Below, one piece after another: positions 33,058 to 41,121 of a DNA stretch of 64,000 bases; position 1 is the stretch's first letter; every line of letters begins with the position of its first letter. The translations under genes and the position numbers were made by a program. This stretch comes from Zantedeschia hybrid cultivar (lineage: Eukaryota; Streptophyta; Magnoliopsida; Alismatales; Araceae), in the NCBI GenBank assembly GCA_030544215.1, contig JARZZO010000013.1, positions 22,744,729 through 22,808,728 of the forward strand. Direction: 5' to 3'. The notes beneath the pieces were generated by a model, which was not told the origin of the DNA, made no database searches, and saw only the letters and a list, made by a program, of their open reading frames with translations.

Positions 33058-34041
33058 ATGTCCGTAAATCAAATCAGAGATGATATGTGGACTCTGCATT
33101 TTGACGGAGCTCTGAATTCTCATGGAAAGGGGATCGGTATCGTTCTGTTATCACCTGAAGGTGTCACTATTCCGCAAGCCTTTCAGCTTGACTTTCCAGT
33201 CACCAACAACATAGCTGAATACGAGGCACTTCTTGCTGGTCTCGAGGTTGCTCATTTTCATGGTGCAACCAAACTCAGGATTGTGGGTGATAGCCAATTA
33301 ATTCTTCGCCAAGTGCTGACCAAGTATCGAACTCTTGATCCCAAGCTCAAGCCATATCAAGAACTTACTTCTGCTTATTCAAAGCTTTTCACAAAATTGA
33401 TTTTTGTCCATGTCCCTAGAAATCAAAACATCTTAGCTGACGCTCTAGCTTCACTTGCATCTTCCCTTGATTTTCCTATCAGCAAGCAATCCGAATCAAT
33501 CATAGTTCATAGGCGTCTTTCACCCGCCGTGAAAGATCCTTCATTTCTTAGAACTAAGGAGAAGTTGCTGAAGAAATTCAAAGATGGAAGTATTGTGGAG
33601 AAAAGCGAAATCATGTTGATGGAGCTGTTAGAAGAGATGGATGATGAACAGAAGCCATGGTATTATGAAATTGCAAAATATTGTGAAGATCAATCGTATC
33701 CTGAAGAAGCTACAACTGAGGAAAAAAGAGCTATCAGGAGAGTTGCTCAACGATACACCCTAGTTGGGGGAGCATTATATAAGAGAGGTTTTGATGGAGT
33801 TCTTCTGAGATGTTTAGATGAGGATGAGCTTTGGAAGGTTATGGAAGGAGCTCATAGTGGAGTTTGTGGTGGCCATGTCAATGGACAGATGCTAGCAAAG
33901 AAGATCCTTAGACAAGGATTTTATTGGCCAACCATGGAAGAAGAGTGTGTAGGATATGTCCGTAGGTGTGCCAAGTGTCAACTTTACGCCGACAAAATTC
34001 ATTCTCCTGTATCTTCACTCCATCCTGTTTCTTCCCCATGA
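33058..34041 (+). CDS. pol: Tat second (archaeal-type) RNase H and integrase zinc finger
   Basis: 327 codons in the same frame as RT, after one TGA. Residues 11-150 are an archaeal-type RNase H (RVT_3/aRNH): WTLHFDGA with D16, NIAEYEAL with E54 or E56, IVGDSQL with D78, and NILADALASLAS with D128, so all four acidic positions remain. Residues about 262-320 carry the integrase HHCC finger (H..GGH, RRCAKCQLY). Dual RNH, with the second replacing the first, is the established mark of the Tat lineage. TGA at 34039-34041 separates it from the integrase core in frame. Confidence 0.92.
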   Translation: MSVNQIRDDMWTLHFDGALNSHGKGIGIVLLSPEGVTIPQAFQLDFPVTNNIAEYEALLAGLEVAHFHGATKLRIVGDSQLILRQVLTKYRTLDPKLKPYQELTSAYSKLFTKLIFVHVPRNQNILADALASLASSLDFPISKQSESIIVHRRLSPAVKDPSFLRTKEKLLKKFKDGSIVEKSEIMLMELLEEMDDEQKPWYYEIAKYCEDQSYPEEATTEEKRAIRRVAQRYTLVGGALYKRGFDGVLLRCLDEDELWKVMEGAHSGVCGGHVNGQMLAKKILRQGFYWPTMEEECVGYVRRCAKCQLYADKIHSPVSSLHPVSSP

Positions 34042-34050
34042 CCTTTCTCC

Positions 34051-34917
34051 ATGTGGGCTTTCGACATTATTGGACCTCTTGGTAACCCAGATTCCGGCAT
34101 CAAGCAAAAATCTTTCATTCTCACGGCAACGGAATACTTCACCAAGTGGGCAGAAGCTGAAGCATACGTGGAGATCAAAGCATCAACCGTCTGCAAATTC
34201 ATCATGAAGAACATCATCACAAGATTCGGAATTCCAAGTACCATCGTCACCGACAACGGACCGCAGTTCGTGTCACAGGAATTGAAGGACCTCTGTAACA
34301 GGTATAAAATTGCATTGCATCATTCATCTCCTTATTATCCGCAAGGCAATGGCCAAGCAGAGGCAACTAATAAGACTTTGATAAAAATCATCAAAAAGAC
34401 GTGTAAATCTAACAAATTCGCAGATTGGCCAGAAAAATTGGTTGAGGCTCTATGGGCCTACCGAACTTCAATCCGCACGCCCACTGGACAGACTCCTTAT
34501 TCCTTAACATTTGGAATGGAGGCGGTAGTTCCATATGAGATCCTTATACCGTCATTAAGAGTACAATTGAACAAGGAATTCTCCATTGATGAACATCGTT
34601 CAGCACTCCTTGCTCAATTGGAACTTTTAGACGAGAAAAGATGGTCAGCTGCTAATCATGCGAAAGTTTATCAAAACAGATTAGCACGTTTTTATCAAAA
34701 GAAAGTCATTGAACGAAAGTTCAAAGTCGGTGAAATGGTCGTTAAAAGAATTTTTGTAAAACCTGGTGGTCCGCGTTCTAAGCTCCAACCCAACTGGGAA
34801 GGACCTTATGTTGTATCACACGCTTTTCCTGGTAATGCTTATCGTCTTGTTAATGCAGAAGGAGAAGAGCTAAATCATCTCTGGAATGGTTTACACCTTA
34901 AGAAATACTACCCTTAG
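34051..34917 (+). CDS. pol: Tat integrase core and C-terminus
   Basis: 288 codons in the same frame. The DDE triad is complete: D5 (MWAFDIIGP), D68 (IVTDNGPQF) and E104 (GQAEATN), with the expected 35-residue spacing between the last two. The C-terminal part (KFKVGEMVVKR...NWEGPYVV, NGLHLKKYYP) is the usual plant gypsy tail. No chromodomain is visible, as expected for Tat. The preceding stop (34039) is the only break from the zinc finger half. Confidence 0.93.
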   Translation: MWAFDIIGPLGNPDSGIKQKSFILTATEYFTKWAEAEAYVEIKASTVCKFIMKNIITRFGIPSTIVTDNGPQFVSQELKDLCNRYKIALHHSSPYYPQGNGQAEATNKTLIKIIKKTCKSNKFADWPEKLVEALWAYRTSIRTPTGQTPYSLTFGMEAVVPYEILIPSLRVQLNKEFSIDEHRSALLAQLELLDEKRWSAANHAKVYQNRLARFYQKKVIERKFKVGEMVVKRIFVKPGGPRSKLQPNWEGPYVVSHAFPGNAYRLVNAEGEELNHLWNGLHLKKYYP

Positions 34918-35667
34918 GTTAAAGAGTCGATCAGTGTGGTACAAAGACCAGAGGAATCAGAAAATTTATAAACTCAAATTTCTTTGTTAGTTTGAATAAT
35001 TTAACTTCAAATCCATTACTGCACACACTGACACGTTTGATTCGTGAGTAACAAGAGATGCCAAGTCCTGAAGAATATCAAAAGCTTGACCAAAAGTATA
35101 AAGTACAAATCATTCGTTTTAAAGTAAAAATTTTATTTTACACTCAGCCCATGATGTCGGAACGAGGCTTAGAATAGACTACCAAGAACACCCGCCATCT
35201 TAGTAGGAGGCCGTCATAAAAAAAAAGGGGGAGATCCGTCCCGAAGAAGAAAAAGAAAAGAAAAAGCAAAAAGGCAAAAGCCAAATGTCAAATCAAAAGG
35301 CCAATACACTACAAACGTCACATCAAGGCCATGAAATGAAACAAAAGGGAACGCAAGGTCGATATATACCCCGGAAAGAAAATGACCGAACCCCAACAGA
35401 TATTAGGATTGGAAAGGAACATCTTTTTAGGTCTCCGGAACCTTCTCATGGGCTTTCTAAATCTATTCTTCTTTTCTTTCTAAAGAGGTGTACTTCAAGC
35501 TTAAAGAATGGCTTAGATTGACTAAGGGTCAAATCATCAAATGGGATCACGAATGGAAACACAAGTTCAAACACGATGGGTTTTAAGTTAAGTTGTTAAA
35601 GAATAATTTGGAAATTAAGTTAATAAATGAATATGATCTTTTGATCTAAGTACCATACTGGTCTTTT
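34918..35667 (+). other. Tat post-pol spacer
   Basis: No coding similarity on either strand. It holds purine-rich stretches (35220-35285). It separates sense pol from the 3' end of the antisense PMD gene, so it is the place where convergent transcripts would meet. Confidence 0.6.
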
Positions 35668-35823
35668 AGTCAAAAATTCAAAAAAAATTGCATATGTCAA
35701 AATTCAAAAAAAATGTATATGTCAAAATTCAAAAAAAATGTATATGTCAAAATTCAAAAAAAAAATGTATATGTCAAAAATTCAAAAAAAATTGCATATG
35801 TCAAAATTCAAAAAAAATTGCAT
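35668..35823 (+). repeat. 26-bp A/T-rich tandem repeat, about 6 units
   Basis: Units of the form TCAAAATTCAAAAAAAATG or TTGCATATG recur with small length changes in the A run. On the minus strand this lies just after a splice donor (GTAAGT at 35824-35829), so it would be intronic or 3' UTR of the antisense PMD gene and gives it a T-rich tract. Confidence 0.85.
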
Positions 35824-36198
35824 ACTTACATCGAGTGGTCGGAGGAGCCGCAGCTGGTCGGCATAATGAACCCGGTACTGCTGGAGGTAGCCCTCGCTAC
35901 TCTCCGCACGGGACTCCACTCTGATGCCCCTACGGTGCCAGTCCTCGTACTACTCTGGGAACTTGGCACGCCAGTCGGTGAGGGATTGCTTGCCCCTCAT
36001 GCTCCTCCCCACACCCTCCGGGACCTCTTCATCTATCCATTCCTGGTGGAGACCCAACGTCCTCATCACGAGCCGGAGGCGGAGGGGCTCGATCTCGTTG
36101 AGGCAGTGCACCCACATCTGCCTCCCAAATCGCCTCCTGCCAGCCGTCACCCATGGCTGACCTTCCTCGTTCATGCCCAGATACGGGCGCTAGATCAC

Positions 36199-36286
36199 CT
36201 GCATATAGGTTGGTTAGATGCATTCATAAATAAATTGCACTTAAGGAATAAAGAATTGCATTTAATTGAACAAGTTAAAAACTTAC
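36199..36286 (-). other. Intron of the antisense PMD gene (88 bp)
   Basis: Minus-strand GTAAGT...TATGCAG, phase 0. The retained intron makes sense only if the gene is transcribed opposite to the genomic RNA, which cannot be spliced here. Confidence 0.75.
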
Positions 36287-36445
36287 CAATAGCTCTGGAT
36301 AATCTAGAAACTGACGGCGGAGGGCCGTCAGCTGGTGGTGCTGCGGAGCTGTGTCCACAATTGGCTGCCAACGGCAGGCCAAGGCGACGGCGTCCGGACG
36401 AACAATCCGCGCTCTGCCGAGCGGGAAATAATGGTAGCTCCACAC

Positions 36446-36526
36446 CTGCATTCATGAACATATAGGTTAGAAAAAGCATCATATCATATTGCACTGCATA
36501 TAACAAATAATTAAACAAGTTAATAC
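36446..36526 (-). other. Intron of the antisense PMD gene (81 bp)
   Basis: Minus-strand GTATTAACTTG...ATGAATGCAG, phase 0. Coding similarity to PMD proteins stops and restarts exactly at its borders. Confidence 0.75.
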
Positions 36527-37312
36527 CTGAAGGAACGGTGAGAAACCACTGATAGTAGTCTCGCGGTCCGGCGTGACCGCGGATAGGTCTGCGAACATGT
36601 GGGCCAGGAGGGCCGCACCCCAAGCGTACTCCCCTAAGCTATCTAGGTCATCTAATAAATAAAGAAACCTACAGTGGATATGGTCGCCCTTCGTACCGAA
36701 GAGCAACCGACCGAAAAAGAAAACTAAAAAGACCCTCAGCTGTCTGTTTACCTCCTCTACCTGACTCGGGTCACTACAATAGACAGAAGAAGATGACTCG
36801 GCTAGTCTATCTCTGAACTCTACCCGGGTCTCATCAGACCGACGCCGGGGCTCATCTAATCCTAGGGCAGCCTCTACTTCTACCCTAGGAACCATCCTAG
36901 ACTCCCTACCTATACTGGATACTTCTATCCCTAGTAAGGCCTCTGCTAATCCCTGATAGTTGGGGTAAGTAACCCCACTAATTGGTCGGCCCTCTACCCG
37001 CAGGCCAGTGATCCTGGCCACGTCCTCTAAGGTGGGGACCATATGCCCCCAAGGCATCAGAAATGCCCGACTCTCTGCATGCCAACGCTCCCTGAGCGCC
37101 TGCAGCAGGACTAGATCGAGTCAAAATGGCTCGATGTCTAGTATCTCGCCGAACCCCATCCGGCACAGGCGCGCCTTCTGAAAATCCGGGAGTCCCCTAT
37201 ACGCCCCTATCACTAAATCCCATGAAATTCTGGCCCTCATCACTCCCTGCAAATAAAAAATAAAAAAAATAGGGTCAGTAATTAATAAAAACAGGAAAAT
37301 TCACTTTCTGTT

Positions 37313-37480
37313 TTGAAAGGCGTCAGCACATACAGACGTGTTTCAAAACACGTCCACATACCTTGACGCAATTCAAACCTATTTTCTACCTACTTTAAAA
37401 AATTCGAAATTTGGATTGAAAGACGTCGACCAAAGGCGACGCCTTTTGAAAGGCGTCACCTGGTCTGGACGCCTTTCAAG
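37313..37480. repeat. Dyad motif cluster 6, in the first PMD intron or exon-1 end
   Basis: Two back-to-back pairs: GGCGTC-N10-GACGTG, TTTCAAAA link, CACGTC-N10-GACGCA; and GACGTC-N10-GACGCC, TTTTGAAA link, GGCGTC-N10-GACGCC. It lies between the probable exon 1 and the 37246 acceptor of the antisense PMD gene. Confidence 0.88.
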
Positions 37481-37864
37481 TCCAGATTTCGGGTTCTTAA
37501 AAGAACCCCTTTCTCCCCTCTTTTCTCACCCCATTCAAACCATAGAAGACACACCGTGTGGAGGTCGCCCTCCTCTTCCTCTTCCACCGCCATAGGCGCC
37601 GGTGGAGGGAGCTCCTCCTCCAAGAAGGCCGCCGCCTCGGCTAGCGCCGCCGGCACCTCCTCGGGAGCTTCTTCTTCTTGCCTCCGTCTCCTCTTGGCCA
37701 AGGCTTTCTTCTTCCTTGATCCTTCGCCGTGTTCCATAGCTCTAAAGAGGGAGTTTTTGAGAGAGAGATCACCGGAGAGATCGCCGGAGCTCGGTGAGGA
37801 GAGAGAAGATTTTTGTGAAAGTGAGGAAGAAAGGAGGGCCTTCGCGGGTCTGTAACGAAAAGGG

Positions 37865-38208
37865 TGAAAGGCGTCGACTCAGGAAGACGCATTTTAGGGC
37901 ACATAAGTTGAGGCGGCAAAGGACAGCTGTTTGAATTGGTTGAAACACGTCTACATAAATGGACGCGTTTCAGGTTCTGTTCAGAGCCGTACACAGGAAA
38001 ATGATGAAAGGCGTCTTGACTACTGGACGCATTTCAGGGAATTAATGATGGAATTAATGGCAGAATCCTGGGAAAAGTAGGAAAGAGAGTTAAAAGGCGT
38101 CTACGGATATAGACGCGTTTTAAGCTTAAATCGGGTTTTAAGGATTAAATTGAATTTCTGGAAAAGAATTTAGTTTGAAAGGCGTCTTTCTGAGTAGACG
38201 CGTTTTAC
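37865..38208. repeat. Dyad motif cluster 7, upstream of the PMD gene (5 units)
   Basis: Units start at about 37865, 37942, 38004, 38093 and 38174, for example GGCGTC-N10-GACGCG at 38099-38120. They fill the interval between the 3' end of the 38426 gene and the start of the PMD gene, where the promoter of the latter should lie. Confidence 0.88.
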
Positions 38209-38425
38209 ATTTTACAGAACCCGAATTGTTGAATTTTCAGGAAAAATCAGGTTTTTACTTAAGGAAAAATCATGTACACATTGCAGAAAGTTGGGGAAAG
38301 ATTCTAAGGCATGAAAAATCGTTCTTTATTCAATGGAATCAATCTTTATTACATCAAAATCAAAAAGAGACAGAGGACATTCAAGGGAGAATATCATGAA
38401 GACCTTTAAGATAAGGAAATTTCAA

Positions 38426-39838
38426 TCATTTATCTCTGTCTTTAGAGGATCTTACACGATAGCTAAAGCCAAGGTTCCATAGAGTAATGATGATTTGTAT
38501 GGCTTCATAATCTTCATCGGACTCCAAGTCGTGCTTCTTGATTGGGAGTGTGGGAGAGAATTCAGAAAACTCACGACGGGCCAAGCTGAGTTGAGTAAGG
38601 CACCGGTGTGAATTGTATAACACAAACTCAGTAGCTCCAATTAACTTGAGATCTGCTCCTGCTGTACGGCGCACCCAAACTGGTTTTCCAACAAGAGCAA
38701 GTGGAGACGAGTCGAATATGTCGGACGTCATGAGCTTCAAATACTCTCTCCAGTCGGCTCGGGTCTTGAGTTTTGGAACCTTGTTGACCATGTACTCATT
38801 GAACTTTACAATATTAGCAATACAATGAATTGGACTATTCAAGAAGATCTGAGATGGATTCAGAGGCCTTTTCTTGCTATGCTCGAATTTGAAGTGAAGT
38901 TCAACCCACAAGGCAAAGAGTAGCATGCATCCATATGGAGGACGACCCACAGAAGCCGCAGAAAGTCCACTGTAGAGATATGCTAAGAGAGCAGTGCTAA
39001 TAGATTTACCTTCGAAAATTGCGCAAATAGCACTAATTTGATCGTCTTCCAAGATGTTATCCTGTGCAGGAAAGAATAAGGCACCGGCAAGGCATGTAAC
39101 GAGAGCTTTCGTTACATCTTCTGCCTCATCCTCCCTTAAATCTTCAATTTCATAAAGAGTCCACTCGGCCAGTTTTGTAAGATTGATCCCCTTCTTCGTG
39201 AGGCATCCTTTAGCTTCTGAAGGATCCTTCATGATCGATGTCAATAACTGTTGACCGGTGATTCTCTCTTTTGTCAAGGCTATCTTGTCTCTGTTGTCTC
39301 TGGTCTTTAGGAGACCTAATAGAAGTTCCGCCTCTTCTAGAAGGATTGTGCACTCGAAATCTTGGAAGAAGAACGTATGAGTTTGGGGATGCCACCACTC
39401 GATCAAGGCGCCCATAGCCGCCCAGTCTACGTTCGCACTTTTGTAATTCTTGGCAAGCACCACAAGTCCTTGAAGATCCCACTTGGATATGAACACTTGC
39501 ATAGAAAGCTTAACACTTTTTGCAAGTTTACGAATCCAAGGGAGAGACGTGAACTTTCTTGGGCCAGGAAACATGGGGTAGGTCTGAAAGAAAAATAAAA
39601 AAGGAAGCTTGATGAAGTTTGATGAAGAGCATGACATGAAAAGAAAGTTGATTGGACTTACTTGAAGATTGGGATTTCTTCCATTAAGATGATTCTCTAT
39701 GTCTGCAAACTTCTCTAGAGACATCTTCATCTTCTTGTTTGAGGAATCCATCTCCCTTTTTCGGAGTTCCTCCTTCTTGAAGCTTTTGAAGCTTGAAAAC
39801 CTTGAAGAAACCTTGAAAATTTGGAAGAAAACTCTCAT
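38426..39838 (-). CDS. Antisense PMD/DUF7745-like gene, intact, one 78-nt intron
   Basis: 470 codons open on the minus strand. The start may be 39838 or the internal Met at 39751 (MDSSNKKMKMSLEKF). Residues VDWAAMGALIEWWHPQTHTFFFQDFECTILLEEAELLLGLL match the N-terminal signature shared by PMD and DUF7745 proteins, with (G)xLxxFWxPxTHxF followed by an acidic 'LEEAE' block. Minus-strand GTAAGTCC...TTTCTTTCAG (39661 to 39584) is a 78-nt intron without stops whose 26 codons are hydrophobic, unlike the flanks, so the mature protein is probably 444 aa. No stop or frameshift is present, unlike the PMD gene next to it. A TATA box lies 49 nt upstream. Molecular function is unknown. Confidence 0.78.
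   Translation of the reverse strand: MRVFFQIFKVSSRFSSFKSFKKEELRKREMDSSNKKMKMSLEKFADIENHLNGRNPNLQVSPINFLFMSCSSSNFIKLPFLFFFQTYPMFPGPRKFTSLPWIRKLAKSVKLSMQVFISKWDLQGLVVLAKNYKSANVDWAAMGALIEWWHPQTHTFFFQDFECTILLEEAELLLGLLKTRDNRDKIALTKERITGQQLLTSIMKDPSEAKGCLTKKGINLTKLAEWTLYEIEDLREDEAEDVTKALVTCLAGALFFPAQDNILEDDQISAICAIFEGKSISTALLAYLYSGLSAASVGRPPYGCMLLFALWVELHFKFEHSKKRPLNPSQIFLNSPIHCIANIVKFNEYMVNKVPKLKTRADWREYLKLMTSDIFDSSPLALVGKPVWVRRTAGADLKLIGATEFVLYNSHRCLTQLSLARREFSEFSPTLPIKKHDLESDEDYEAIQIIITLWNLGFSYRVRSSKDRDK
39584..39661 (-). other. 78-nt in-frame intron of the 38426-39838 gene
   Basis: Canonical GTAAGT donor and polypyrimidine-CAG acceptor. The length is a multiple of three without stop codons, so retention would still give a full-length protein with a 26-residue insert. 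Confidence 0.7.
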
Positions 39839-39886
39839 TTGGATCTTTGGATTATGGTAGGATTGCTTGGGAATAACCTAAGGGTG

Positions 39887-39894
39887 TTTATATA
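39887..39894 (-). promoter_or_regulatory. TATA box of the antisense 38426-39838 gene
   Basis: Minus strand reads TATATAAA, 49 nt before the ATG at 39838 and about 110 nt downstream of two dyad motifs at 40000-40068. Position and sequence fit a plant TATA box. Confidence 0.65.
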
Positions 39895-39999
39895 GGAAGA
39901 ATTGCGATCCTAAGTAGACCTTTTCCGGATTGGAAAAGGGATGTGCATTGATAGAGTTGGAGTTCGGGTAGAGAACAACCAGAAACATGTTTCTGTGAG

Positions 40000-40068
40000 T
40001 AAAAGGCGTCTAGGATACCCGACGCATTTCAAAGTTGAATGGCGTCTGCTCGACACGACGCGTTTCAA
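40000..40068. repeat. Dyad motif cluster 8, promoter of the antisense gene (2 units)
   Basis: GGCGTC-N10-GACGCA and GGCGTC-N10-GACGCG, joined by a TTTCAAAGTTGAAT link. They lie upstream of the TATA box at 39887 on the minus strand. Confidence 0.85.
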
Positions 40069-41121
40069 TAATTCTGCTATTTCCCCGAAATCCTGTGATT
40101 TTAATGTTTAAGTTGAATATTTGTTTGGAATTACTAACGATTTTGATTGCAGAAAATTCTGAGTAAAGCTGGAAATGTCAAGAAAATCCCATTGTGGAAT
40201 TCAAGTCCTGACCGTGGCTAAAAAGACGGTTATTTCTACCCTTGTATTATTCCATGTAATTATTTTGCATTCGCATTACTATATATTAAATATTTATTAG
40301 AGTATATCAAGGACCTTGTGGTTTTGATGAAACTGGAATTTGAGTTCCCCTTCAACAAAAACAGTAATAATTCCAGAGGATTCTTAATCGCACGGATAGG
40401 CCGTTGGATTGTTAATTAGTGGAGACGATGGTTCCGTTTTTGTGAAACGGTGCGTGGATAAACGAGCTTCGGCTTAGCACTGAATTACAAGAATTGGTAT
40501 CTTGACTCATTAATGACAATTTAATAATATTATCCTTGATTAATTTATATTTTATTTGACTTTATATTTTTCTTTTAGCCCAGCATGCATCATGTAGGAT
40601 TTTGAAATCATTGTGATAAGAATTAATTACTGATTAAGTTTCAGACCATTAAATATGATTAAGTTTCAGACCATTAAATAAATAACTCCAACATGATATG
40701 AAATATTCCATTCTGAATTGAGTATCTTGATTATCTTTGAGGTTCGCTTGAAGATATCCTTGGAATTCTATCCTTGATTGGATTCTTTATCCAATATTCT
40801 TGTTTCCTTTTAAGATCCATCATGGCTGTAGCACGTCCACATTGGCTGGCAAACGCTCCCCATGATGAAACCTACAGTGTCTATGACCTGGGGTACTTCC
40901 CACTCCGAGGAGGTTGATCGACCTTATTTTATTTCCTTGTCTACTTCATCCAGACAGGATTAATTCCATTGATTTCTTTGAGCTATCTTCGTTGATGATT
41001 TTGAGAAAAAATTCCAGTCATGTGATGTTAAGAGCGTGTCTCATCACACCTTGGCATCACCTTTTCAGTACATTCCATTCCATTTCACTCCCTTGCAAAG
41101 ACGATGCCAAGGTGAGGCAGC
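40069..41121 (+). other. Tat 3' non-coding region up to the 3' LTR
   Basis: No coding similarity. A duplicated TTAAGTTTCAGACCATTAAAT occurs near 40640-40680. The last bases before the LTR (AAGGTGAGGCAGC, 41109-41121) are the best candidate polypurine tract, which is weak compared with the other elements here. Confidence 0.55.

Larger units (their letters stand above)
35830..37737 (-). pseudogene. Antisense PMD (plant mobile domain) gene with introns inside the Tat element
   Basis: Minus-strand exons 37246-36527, 36445-36287 and 36198-35830 (240, 53 and 123 codons, all phase 0) are bounded by TTTGCAG/, CAG/GTATTA, TGCAG/GTGTGG, TTG/GTAAGT, TGCAG/GTGATC and GAT/GTAAGT. The joined reading has PMD (PF10536-like) features: LQALRERWHAESRAFLMPWG, TLEDVARITGLRVEGRPISG, the FLVFFFGRLLF...DLDSLGEYAWGAALLA core, then WSYHYFPLGRARIV and WVTAGRRRFGRQMWVHCLNE. 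A first exon with a Lys/Arg/Glu-rich N-terminus (37737 to about 37500, MEHGEGSRKKKALAKRR) is likely. Stops: TGA 37121-37123, TAG 36190-36192, TAG 35950-35952. PMD proteins of plants (MAIN/MAIL1) act in TE silencing; the role here is unknown. Confidence 0.82.

Noticed and set aside
33500..33540. GGCGTC within Tat pol as a dyad unit
   Set aside because: The second half-site at N10 is missing (CGTGAA instead of GACGC), so it is a chance hexamer.
35214..35396. 60-aa minus-strand ORF as the last PMD exon
   Set aside because: Phe-rich product of a purine-rich tract with no PMD similarity and no clear acceptor.
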